Of a stretch of 44,355 nt of DNA, positions 32,727-40,613 are shown piece by piece; position 1 is the stretch's first letter, and every line of letters starts with the position of its first letter. The translations under genes and the position numbers were made by a program. The notes beneath the pieces are model-generated. The model was not told the DNA's origin. It saw only the letters and a list, made by a program, of their open reading frames with translations, and made no database searches. The DNA is from Spirochaetia bacterium (GTDB lineage Bacteria > Spirochaetota > Leptospiria > Turneriellales > JAOUFE01), in contig JAOUFY010000018.1 in the NCBI GenBank assembly GCA_029857955.1, positions 1 to 44,355 of the forward strand. The letters run 5' to 3'.

Positions 32727-35330
32727 CTAGACGTTTTTTGCAATATTTAATTTTATTGCAATATTACTTAAAATATCTTTAGCGCTTTCGAAATTAAAAT
32801 TATCAACAGCAACTGTCAAATGATTCAATTGTACTTCTGAAATATGGCCATTCAGTAACGTTTTGAACTCTAAATAATTTTTATCATCCGTTTCGCCTCG
32901 ATCAAATTGCAGATGAAGATCCTTCAGCATTTTTTCAACAATTTCAAGATTCAATTCCGCAACTTTTTTTTCGATTTTCTCTTCAGGATACTTAATTTCT
33001 TCAATTGTTTTTAGAACTACCTGCATCGCTTTTTCTAATTTTGGCAATAACTGACGCGCTTCATCGATAGATTTAACTTTTAACAACGAATCAATGCTGC
33101 TAGCTATATCAGCTACCTCAATTAGCGCCAGATTTCCCGCTACCCCCTTTAATGAATGAGAGTACATATAAGCTCCTGAATAATCCAAGTCATCCATCAT
33201 ATTGTAGAATATTTGAACGGCATTTTTATATTTTTGTGAAAAATATTGCAGCGTGTTTGCATAAATTTCGGGATTATTCCATATTTGAAGACCTCGTTTT
33301 AAATCGATGCCATCAATTTTCCCTGGCCAAAGAATGTCTCTGCGTCTTTCAAGATCTACATTTAATTGTACCACTGTTTTACCTAAATCATTTGGAACAT
33401 TTTTTTCCATTACTTTAAACAGTTCATTAAAGTTTATAGGTTTACCGACAATATCATCCATGCCGGATTTAATACAATCTTGCTTATCTTTTTGCATAAC
33501 GCTGGCAGTTAAAGCTAAAATCGTAATGTGCTTTCCTGTTTCTGATTCAATTTTTCGAATTTCTCTTGTCGCCTCGAGCCCGTCCATAATGGGCATTTGT
33601 ACATCCATCAAGATTAAATCAAAATTATCCTTTTTATATGCCTCTACGGCATCTCTGCCGTTTTGTACATTCTCAACGATACAATTTTGTTCTTTTAATC
33701 GAATATTTAAAAGCGTGGCATTTTCGGCAATATCCTCAGCTACCAAGATTTTAAATGTACGTTTTAACTCCGGTAAAATTATTTCTCCCGGATGTACATG
33801 ATTATCGCAGTTTAAATCGCACTCAGCTCCGCAATTTGGAGTTTCAAACGGCAGATTAAAATAAAATGTTGTACCTTGATTGATAACACTTTCAGCCCAT
33901 ATTTTTCCGCCCAGCAATTCTACCAACTGCTTACTGATCGTTGTACCAAGACCTGTGCCGCCATACCTTCTCGAAGTAGTTTCGTCAGCCTGGGTAAATG
34001 GTTCAAAAATTTTCTTTAATTGGTTTTGAGTCATGCCAATTCCTGTATCTGTAATGGAAAATTGAAATGTATCCTTATCTAAGAGACGAGTTGATATATT
34101 GATGCTACCTTTTTCAGTAAATTTTATTGAGTTACCAATTATGTTAATTAAAATCTGACGCATCCGCGTTACATCGGAAATTATACACTGGTATAATTCC
34201 GTTGCAATTTCTAAATTTAGTTTCAGTGCTTTTTCTTCAGCTTTTATATTTAATATTTGCATTGTCTCTTTTAAAAAACGCGGTAAATGAAATATCGTTT
34301 TATCTACTTCTATTTTTCCAGCTTCCAGTTTACTTATATCCAGAATATCGTTTATAACCACCATCAATCCTTTGGCTGAATTATACGCCGTATGCAAATA
34401 AGATCTGATTTCGCCGGTAATACCGGGGTATTCCATGGAAAGTTCCATAAACCCAATGATTGAATTCATGGGAGTTCGTATCTCATGGCTCATATTTGCA
34501 AGAAACGTTGATTTGGCACGGGCTCCTGACTCGGCGTATTCTTTTGCCATTCGCAGGTCTTCTTCAAGTTTTTTACGTGTGGTGATATCTTGAACTACAC
34601 CCAACATTCTGTATGGTTTTTCTTTGTTGTCTCTAATAACATCGCCCTTTTCAAGTAACCACCTGATTTCTCCATTGGGCCAGACTACCCTATGTTCAAT
34701 GGCATACCTTGCGCCACTTGTTACACAGTCATTTACAGCTGAAGTTACACTATTTCGATCTTCCGGATGAATGGCATTTAAAAAGTTTTCATATGACGTT
34801 TCCAGGGTTCCTACCTGATACCCAAACATTGGGGCAATCCGCTCAGACCAGAACAAATCTCCTGTGATGATATTCCAGTCCCAATATCCAATATTTGCAA
34901 ATCTTTGTGAAAGTGTTGCGCGCTCCTCAATGAGAAGTAAATCTTTTTCAAAACTTTTCATTTGAGTAATGTCTACTAAAATTGCAATAAAATATATTTC
35001 ATCCCCGAGTGGTAATTCCCCAACCGACAATCGTAAAAATATAGTTGAACCGTCTTTCTTAAGACCAATGACGTCTGAACCTATTCCAATGATGTATGGT
35101 ATTTTATTTAATAAATTTTCCTGAGTGTCTTCTTCTATTCGGGTGCTAAATTCTGACAGCAAGGTAGAAATATTTGTTCCAATGATGTCACTGCTTAAAA
35201 AACCAAGCAATTTCTCGGTAACAGAATTATTGTATAAAATGATTCCGTCACGATTTAAAATGATCACTGCGTCAGGCATTATATCAAATACCTTAATCAG
35301 TACCTCATCTAAATTTATTTTATTCTTCAT
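32727..35330 (-). CDS. Hybrid histidine kinase: PAS-PAS-HisKA-HATPase-REC-Hpt
   Basis: Protein of 867 residues without membrane segments, so cytoplasmic sensing. Two PAS domains (about 5-130 and 140-255, the second with a PAC tail) are followed by the kinase. The phospho-acceptor His is in NMSHEIRTP (about residue 282), and the ATPase has N, G1 DTGIGM and G2 GGTGLG boxes. A receiver (Asp about 576 in LILMDVQMP) and an Hpt His (about 725 in SHSLKGVAGN) follow. A Cys/His-rich linker lies between the ATPase and receiver. I chose the ATG at 35330 because AAGGAG is well placed; an in-frame start at 35351 is less likely. It is divergent from the CA-chemoreceptor gene. Confidence 0.93.
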   Translation of the reverse strand: MKNKINLDEVLIKVFDIMPDAVIILNRDGIILYNNSVTEKLLGFLSSDIIGTNISTLLSEFSTRIEEDTQENLLNKIPYIIGIGSDVIGLKKDGSTIFLRLSVGELPLGDEIYFIAILVDITQMKSFEKDLLLIEERATLSQRFANIGYWDWNIITGDLFWSERIAPMFGYQVGTLETSYENFLNAIHPEDRNSVTSAVNDCVTSGARYAIEHRVVWPNGEIRWLLEKGDVIRDNKEKPYRMLGVVQDITTRKKLEEDLRMAKEYAESGARAKSTFLANMSHEIRTPMNSIIGFMELSMEYPGITGEIRSYLHTAYNSAKGLMVVINDILDISKLEAGKIEVDKTIFHLPRFLKETMQILNIKAEEKALKLNLEIATELYQCIISDVTRMRQILINIIGNSIKFTEKGSINISTRLLDKDTFQFSITDTGIGMTQNQLKKIFEPFTQADETTSRRYGGTGLGTTISKQLVELLGGKIWAESVINQGTTFYFNLPFETPNCGAECDLNCDNHVHPGEIILPELKRTFKILVAEDIAENATLLNIRLKEQNCIVENVQNGRDAVEAYKKDNFDLILMDVQMPIMDGLEATREIRKIESETGKHITILALTASVMQKDKQDCIKSGMDDIVGKPINFNELFKVMEKNVPNDLGKTVVQLNVDLERRRDILWPGKIDGIDLKRGLQIWNNPEIYANTLQYFSQKYKNAVQIFYNMMDDLDYSGAYMYSHSLKGVAGNLALIEVADIASSIDSLLKVKSIDEARQLLPKLEKAMQVVLKTIEEIKYPEEKIEKKVAELNLEIVEKMLKDLHLQFDRGETDDKNYLEFKTLLNGHISEVQLNHLTVAVDNFNFESAKDILSNIAIKLNIAKNV

Positions 35331-35465
35331 AAAAAATTCTCCTTTACTCAAATATAAATTTCAATTTTAACATTTTATTTAATAATTTCAGCATGAATGA
35401 ACAAATATATGGGCAATATATGTATATTTTTATACAATGTCTAAATTAAGTGAGGTTATACTTTA

Positions 35466-38165
35466 ATGATGAAAATAAAATTCGTGCTTGCAATGATATT
35501 CCTTCAATTTTTATTTTTCCATGTTACGACAGTTTATGCGGCAGATAAAAACGCACACTGGAGTTACGACGGTAAAACCGGGCCGCAATATTGGGGTAAT
35601 TTATCACAAGATTATAATCTTTGCAAAACAGGAAAAACACAGTCGCCCATAGATATCCAGAACGCAGAATCCGGAAATCTAAAATCAATTGCTTTTAATT
35701 ATAATTCAAGTTCTTTAAAAATTTTAAATAACGGACATACCCTTCAGGTCAACAATGAAAGAGCAGGGTTCATTACAGTAGAAAATGGTAAATATGAACT
35801 TGTTCAATTTCACTTTCATACACCGAGCGAAAATAAAATTAATGGCAAATCCTTTCCTTTAGAACTTCACCTGGTTCATAAAAACAGTCAAGGCGAATTA
35901 ACGGTCATTGGAGTAATGTTTGAAGAAGGCGTAAAAAACGATATAATAGAAAAAATATGGAACAATGCTCCCGAAAGTTCAGATAAAGCAGCTACCATAG
36001 AAAGCGTTTCAATTAACCCTTTGGATATTTTGCCTGAAAACGGTTCATACTATCAATTTAAAGGTTCTCTTACCACGCCGCCTTGTTCTGAAGGAGTAAA
36101 TTGGTATGTATTACAAACACCTGCTCAATTATCAAAAGATCAAATTACTAAATTTACAACATTTTTTGGAGAGAATGCACGACCTGTTCAACCACTAAAT
36201 GAACGCAAGATTTTCGAATTTAAAACAGATGTCGTAACACAAACTTTATTAAACAATATTAAAAGTGACAAATTAAAAGATTTAAGTGATCAGCAAAGTT
36301 CATCAAAAACCAAATTTTTTAGCGGCATCAAAACTATAATGATGATCGTGATAACATTGATTATTATTATAATTTTAGTTTATATTTTAAGGGGTAATGG
36401 TATGCACTGGTTTAATAATTTAAAAATTCAAACAAAGCTTTTGTCAGGATTTATTGTCATCGCTATTTTAGGAGCCTTCATTGGCATTGTGGGAATGCGC
36501 GCAGTAAATATAATTGCCAATGCCAATAAAATAATGTATGAAAAAATGGCTATTCCAATAGGTCAGCTTGGTCATATTTCGACTTATTTTCAAAGAGTGA
36601 GAATCAATCTCAGAGATTATGTAACGGCAGACAGCAATCAAGAACGCGAAAAATACTGGAAAACCATTGAGGATTTACGCAGTAAAATCGGTGACATTAG
36701 CAATGAATTTGAAAAAACTATTTTAACTGAACATGGAAAAGAAGAATTTGAAAAATTTAAAATAGCAAGAAAAAACTATGGCGAAATATTAATTCAAATT
36801 AAAGAATTAGTAGACAGTAACAAAATTTCAGACGCTGAACAATTGGTAAAGGGTAAAGGAAGAGAGTTAGCATCTTTAGAACAAAAAGAAATTGATGCCT
36901 TGGTTGATTCAAAACTGGAAATTACACATGCAACTGCAGTTGAAGACAGTTTACTGGCTAGAAATACTACATTGATAATGATTGTGATAATTATTCTGGC
37001 CTTTGGGTTTTCTCTATTTATCGGTATTTTTATTGCTCGGTTAATCATTGGTTCAATCAAAGAAGCTCAAAAAAACGTAAACGCAATTTCCGCTGGAGAT
37101 TTAAATCGGCGAAATGCAAACATCTCTGAAGATGAGATGGGCGCTATGGTAAAATCTCTTAATGAAATGGGAGAAAGTCTGGCAAATATTATAGGTAAAG
37201 TTTTATCTCATACTGAAAATGTCGCAAATGCTGCAGAACAGCTAAGCTCCACTGCTCAATCCATGAGCCAGGGTTCTACCGAACAGGCAGCCAGCGTTGA
37301 AGAAACCAGCGCGGCTGTTGAAGAAATGACCGCAAGTATAAGACAAAATGCTGAAAATGCAAAGGTAACACAGGGTATTGCCAGTAAAACCTCTGTCGAT
37401 GCCGTAGCCGGAGGCAAAGCAGTACAAGAAACCGTTGCTGCAATGAATCAAATTTCAGAAAAAATCAACATGGTAGAAGATATTGCCTACAATACAAATT
37501 TGCTGGCATTAAATGCCGCCATCGAAGCCGCCAGAGCCGGTGAACACGGAAAGGGCTTTGCTGTTGTTGCTTCTGAAGTACGTAAACTGGCAGAAAAAAG
37601 TCAGCTGGCGGCAAAGGAAATCAGAGAACTGGCTTCAAACAGTGTGACTATTTCTGACAAAGCAGGCGAAATGTTAAAATCAATTGTACCGAGTACGCAA
37701 AAAACGTCTGATCTGGTTGAAGAAATTACTGCAGCATCCGAGCAGCAGTCCATTGGCGTTGGACAGATCAATCAGTCTATGTCGCAACTGGATTCTGTGA
37801 CCAACCAAAATGCATCGGGAGCAGAAGAGCTTGCAGCCACCGCCGAAGAACTTAACGGATCTGTAGAATCTTTGCGCGACTTGCTAAGTTTTTTCAAAAT
37901 CGACGGACTTGATAAAGTAAAAAAACAAATGGCTGAAAACGCAGTAAGTCATATAAAACAACATCCTGTATCGACAATTCATGTTCAACACTTTCACCCC
38001 ACAAATGGAGGACATGCCAATAATGAACACAATAAAACCGAAAATGCAGCAATAAATGCAAAAACTAACCAATTACCAAAGGTTAATGGTCATCATGACC
38101 CGGATAAAACTGGCGCAAAAAAAATAAGTTCAAAGACCGCGAAACCGGATTTTGAAAAGTTTTAG
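35466..38165 (+). CDS. Fused alpha-carbonic anhydrase and methyl-accepting chemotaxis protein
   Basis: Single protein of 899 residues. Signal peptide (1-25) is followed by a complete alpha-carbonic anhydrase (about 28-253). Its zinc His residues are H116 and H118 (QFHFHTPSE) and H135 (LELHLVH). Also present are the proton-shuttle-position His91, Thr203 in [10 protein letters not shown], and Cys53/Cys207 for the usual disulfide. A membrane helix (about 288-309), a short cytoplasmic loop and another helix (325-347) follow. A four-helix-bundle ligand region (350-500), a third helix (503-525), HAMP (526-578) and MCP signalling domain with the tip [29 protein letters not shown] complete it. The tail is His-rich and lacks a CheR pentapeptide. 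The topology puts the enzyme in the periplasm. It may sense CO2, bicarbonate or pH; inference. Confidence 0.92.
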   Translation: MMKIKFVLAMIFLQFLFFHVTTVYAADKNAHWSYDGKTGPQYWGNLSQDYNLCKTGKTQSPIDIQNAESGNLKSIAFNYNSSSLKILNNGHTLQVNNERAGFITVENGKYELVQFHFHTPSENKINGKSFPLELHLVHKNSQGELTVIGVMFEEGVKNDIIEKIWNNAPESSDKAATIESVSINPLDILPENGSYYQFKGSLTTPPCSEGVNWYVLQTPAQLSKDQITKFTTFFGENARPVQPLNERKIFEFKTDVVTQTLLNNIKSDKLKDLSDQQSSSKTKFFSGIKTIMMIVITLIIIIILVYILRGNGMHWFNNLKIQTKLLSGFIVIAILGAFIGIVGMRAVNIIANANKIMYEKMAIPIGQLGHISTYFQRVRINLRDYVTADSNQEREKYWKTIEDLRSKIGDISNEFEKTILTEHGKEEFEKFKIARKNYGEILIQIKELVDSNKISDAEQLVKGKGRELASLEQKEIDALVDSKLEITHATAVEDSLLARNTTLIMIVIIILAFGFSLFIGIFIARLIIGSIKEAQKNVNAISAGDLNRRNANISEDEMGAMVKSLNEMGESLANIIGKVLSHTENVANAAEQLSSTAQSMSQGSTEQAASVEETSAAVEEMTASIRQNAENAKVTQGIASKTSVDAVAGGKAVQETVAAMNQISEKINMVEDIAYNTNLLALNAAIEAARAGEHGKGFAVVASEVRKLAEKSQLAAKEIRELASNSVTISDKAGEMLKSIVPSTQKTSDLVEEITAASEQQSIGVGQINQSMSQLDSVTNQNASGAEELAATAEELNGSVESLRDLLSFFKIDGLDKVKKQMAENAVSHIKQHPVSTIHVQHFHPTNGGHANNEHNKTENAAINAKTNQLPKVNGHHDPDKTGAKKISSKTAKPDFEKF
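36402..36404 (+). promoter_or_regulatory. Possible internal translation start before the chemoreceptor part
   Basis: AAGGGG at 36389-36394 stands seven bases before the in-frame ATG at 36402, which begins [12 protein letters not shown], a typical chemoreceptor N-terminus. Translation from here would yield a 587-residue receptor without the carbonic anhydrase. Confidence 0.35.
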
Positions 38166-38216
38166 ACTATTTACTTTTTGGTTTTATTTGCATTTTTGAC
38201 TCCAAAGGAGGGTGTT

Positions 38217-38744
38217 ATGGATTTAATTGACTTTCACTTATATCTTGTTTTTGTTTCAGAAAAATATTTTTTTGCCATCAACATTAAAAATATAAAAAAA
38301 TTATATCGTATGCATGAAAAGAATGTTACCATAGGCAGACCGGCAGAAGATATTCACGAAACAAACCGTCTTTTAAATATTGACTTTAAAAAAACTGTAT
38401 TTCTTCCAGATAGTAAGGATAATGAATTCAATAAATCGTATTATTTTCCGCTTAAAATACCTACATTCATTGAACTTTTGTCGCCAGAAATAGAGTTTAA
38501 TTCAACCCCTGCCATTGTTGTAGATTTGGTCATCGGAATGTATCAAATCCCCCCTGATGAATTTAATTCAAATTTATCGATAAATAATTTACAAATTCAA
38601 AGTCAGCTAAACACCTTAAATCTTGATTTTCTTGACGGTCACTGTTTATTACCCGTTACAGGAAAATTAAATCAGACAACTGAAACTCCCGTGTACATCG
38701 TTTCTATTGAAAAACTTCTGTCACATGGAGTTAAATCAACATAA
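38217..38744 (+). CDS. Divergent CheW-like coupling protein
   Basis: Protein of 175 residues following the chemoreceptor gene by 51 bases. A very strong ribosome site (AAAGGAGGG) precedes the ATG at 38217; the frame opens upstream at 38178. The N-terminal DFHLYLVFVSEKYFFAINIKNIKKLYR and the late TPAIVVDLVIGMYQIPPDEF and TPVYIVSIEKLLS follow the strand pattern of a CheW domain, but the classical conserved Gly and Arg of the docking surface are not obvious. If so it would bridge the receptor to CheA or compete with ordinary CheW. I judge CheW-like by pattern and position only. Confidence 0.5.
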   Translation: MDLIDFHLYLVFVSEKYFFAINIKNIKKLYRMHEKNVTIGRPAEDIHETNRLLNIDFKKTVFLPDSKDNEFNKSYYFPLKIPTFIELLSPEIEFNSTPAIVVDLVIGMYQIPPDEFNSNLSINNLQIQSQLNTLNLDFLDGHCLLPVTGKLNQTTETPVYIVSIEKLLSHGVKST

Positions 38745-38751
38745 ATCTGTA

Positions 38752-38804
38752 TGGGGTCGGTCGGCGCACTTGCGCAGACCGCAGGGGAAAGACTTTTCCC
38801 CTTT
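38752..38804 (+). repeat. Composite structured repeat, copy S3
   Basis: Begins TGGGGT, directly after the CheW-like stop. The hairpin CGGTCGGCGCACTTGCGCAGACCG is shortened for this note to its key pairing: CGGTC at 38758-38762 pairs with GACCG at 38777-38781, and GCGCA with TGCGC. It ends AGGGGAAAGACTTTTCCCC (38783-38801) and TTT, which serves as a terminator. Confidence 0.88.
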
Positions 38805-38807
38805 AAA

Positions 38808-39983
38808 TTAATTAAAAAATATCACCTGGTTTCGACCATTATTTTTAGCAAGGTACAACGCCTTATCTGAGTTACGCATTAAATCAGCCAATGTATCTCC
38901 GTTATTAAATTGTGCAACACCGACGCTAATAGTAATTTTAATGTTATCTTTTGTTCCAAAACTTGAATGTTCAATCAAGTGTCTCAAATTTTCAGCTAAA
39001 ATATCAGCGCCGTGCATTTCTGTGTTAGGCGCAAGTAAAATAAATTCTTCGCCGCCGATTCGCGCCAATACATCGCTTTTTCTTATCATTGATTTTAATT
39101 TTTTTGAAAATTCAATTAAGATCACATCTCCCTCAGGGTGCCCGTATTGATCATTTACTGCTTTAAAATGATCAATATCAATTGTTAAAAGCGACATGGG
39201 TATTCCATAACGTTCACTTTTAAATATCTCCTGCGCGGCTAGATCCATAAAAAATCGGCGATTATAAAGCGATGTTAAATGATCTGTTCTTGCAATCTCT
39301 AAAAGGTCATTTTGAAATTTTTCCCTTTGTTCAATTTCCTTTTCAAGTCTCGCGTTTAATTTTTGTTCCAGTATCAAACTTAAATATTCTTTTCTGCTTG
39401 AAATATTTATGTTTCGATTATATATTATACCAATTAGATTTGCTAGTATAAAGGCAAATATTATCGTTTGTAATGACGGTACATCCAGATCTCCATAAAT
39501 AATATGAGATACGATAATTACAATCGAAGCCGGTATTGCAGAAAGTAAAGAATATAGAAACCTTTGCTTTAATAAAACGTAGATCACAATTATACTTATT
39601 ATCTCACTTAGAGAATATATGATAGAATGATTTTTCATGGTAATGATTACAATTGTTATGTTTATGGTTATTAAGTTTGATAGTATAAATAGCAGTCTAT
39701 GAAAAACAACAGGTTTATTGACTCGCTTTATCACTACAAACATGAGATATACTGCAATAGAAAAAATAGTTCTGGATATCGATGAAATGATTAACGACTT
39801 GTTTAAACCCGACTTTAGAAAGTCTGGAATGATGAAAGCAATGGTAGCAAAAATACCAACATAGACCATTATTTTAAAAAAATTAAAATGATCCGGAAAG
39901 CTCCATTCCAAAAATTTTTTTTCTTTACCTTGATCTCTCAATACTACCAGAAATGGGTGAATTTCATTTTTAAATTTATTCAT
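38808..39983 (-). CDS. Membrane diguanylate cyclase (GGDEF)
   Basis: Protein of 391 residues. The N-terminal half has about six membrane helices (residues 35-185) of unclear sensory type. A short coiled coil and a GGDEF domain follow (about 225-391): DHLTSLYNRRFF, DIDHFKAVND, active-site GGEEF and SVGVA. An RxxD inhibitory site (RKSD) lies five residues before GGEEF, so product inhibition by c-di-GMP is expected. It makes c-di-GMP, opposing the HD-GYP regulator at 31681-32715. It is convergent with the CheW-like gene, separated by S3. Confidence 0.92.
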   Translation of the reverse strand: MNKFKNEIHPFLVVLRDQGKEKKFLEWSFPDHFNFFKIMVYVGIFATIAFIIPDFLKSGLNKSLIISSISRTIFSIAVYLMFVVIKRVNKPVVFHRLLFILSNLITINITIVIITMKNHSIIYSLSEIISIIVIYVLLKQRFLYSLLSAIPASIVIIVSHIIYGDLDVPSLQTIIFAFILANLIGIIYNRNINISSRKEYLSLILEQKLNARLEKEIEQREKFQNDLLEIARTDHLTSLYNRRFFMDLAAQEIFKSERYGIPMSLLTIDIDHFKAVNDQYGHPEGDVILIEFSKKLKSMIRKSDVLARIGGEEFILLAPNTEMHGADILAENLRHLIEHSSFGTKDNIKITISVGVAQFNNGDTLADLMRNSDKALYLAKNNGRNQVIFFN

Positions 39984-40108
39984 ATTTTGATGATTTAATA
40001 AACTGATATTTTCATAAATACTGGTTTATCTTTATAAAATATTAAAATCGACAGTAACAGACCATATAAATATTACTTTTTGCTAATGGATAAGGATTAA
40101 AAGTTTAC

Positions 40109-40474
40109 TTATAAAACCAACAATTTTTTTCTAAAAATAAAAAAGACGGCTCCTGAAAGACAAAGTCCTGCCCATAGATAGTCAAGGCTCATCTTTTCTT
40201 TCATGTATATAACAGCAAATGGTACAAACACCGATAAAGTGATCACCTCTTGAAGAATTTTAAGCTCGCCGATGTTCATAACCTGATTCCCGATTCGATT
40301 GGCTGGTACTTGCAACAGATATTCAAAAAAGGCAATGCTCCAGCTTGCCAATGCCGCAACAAACCAGGGACGATGGCCAAGATTTTTTAAATGCCCATAC
40401 CAGGCAAAGGTCATAAATACGTTGCTGCACACCAGCATTAACATCGAGATTAAGTATGAATTCATGCTCCTCAT
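40109..40474 (-). CDS. DUF486 (DMT superfamily) small membrane protein
   Basis: Four-helix membrane protein of about 121 residues. SNVFMTFAWYGHLK near the N-terminus, then FFEYLLQVPANRIG and LKILQEVITLSVF.PFA, match DUF486, a family within the drug/metabolite-transporter superfamily with unknown substrate. The open frame reaches back to a TTG at 40543. I take the ATG at 40474 (MRSMNSYL) as start; the ATG at 40465 is equally possible. A strong ribosome site with a four-codon frame lies upstream on the same strand at 40572-40600. Confidence 0.8.
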   Translation of the reverse strand: MRSMNSYLISMLMLVCSNVFMTFAWYGHLKNLGHRPWFVAALASWSIAFFEYLLQVPANRIGNQVMNIGELKILQEVITLSVFVPFAVIYMKEKMSLDYLWAGLCLSGAVFFIFRKKLLVL

Positions 40475-40571
40475 TTTCTTTTTTCGAACCATCGTAAATA
40501 ATTTAATAACGGACCTTTCGCCAGGAAGTAGCCGCTCCGTCAACTTTGAAATGAACTGAAAATCTTGTGAT

Positions 40572-40600
40572 TTACGGCATGTTCATGTTAAACCTCCTTA
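40572..40600 (-). promoter_or_regulatory. Strong ribosome site with a four-codon frame
   Basis: On the minus strand TAAGGAGG (40593-40600) is followed six bases later by ATG AAC ATG CCG TAA (40572-40586). The tiny frame sits about 100 bases before the DUF486 start. It could be a leader peptide or the remnant of a displaced gene start. Confidence 0.4.
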
Positions 40601-40613
40601 CTCTTAATTTCTC

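Noticed and set aside
33152..33801. Plus-strand frames inside the hybrid kinase
   Set aside because: Antisense shadows of the receiver and Hpt coding sequence.
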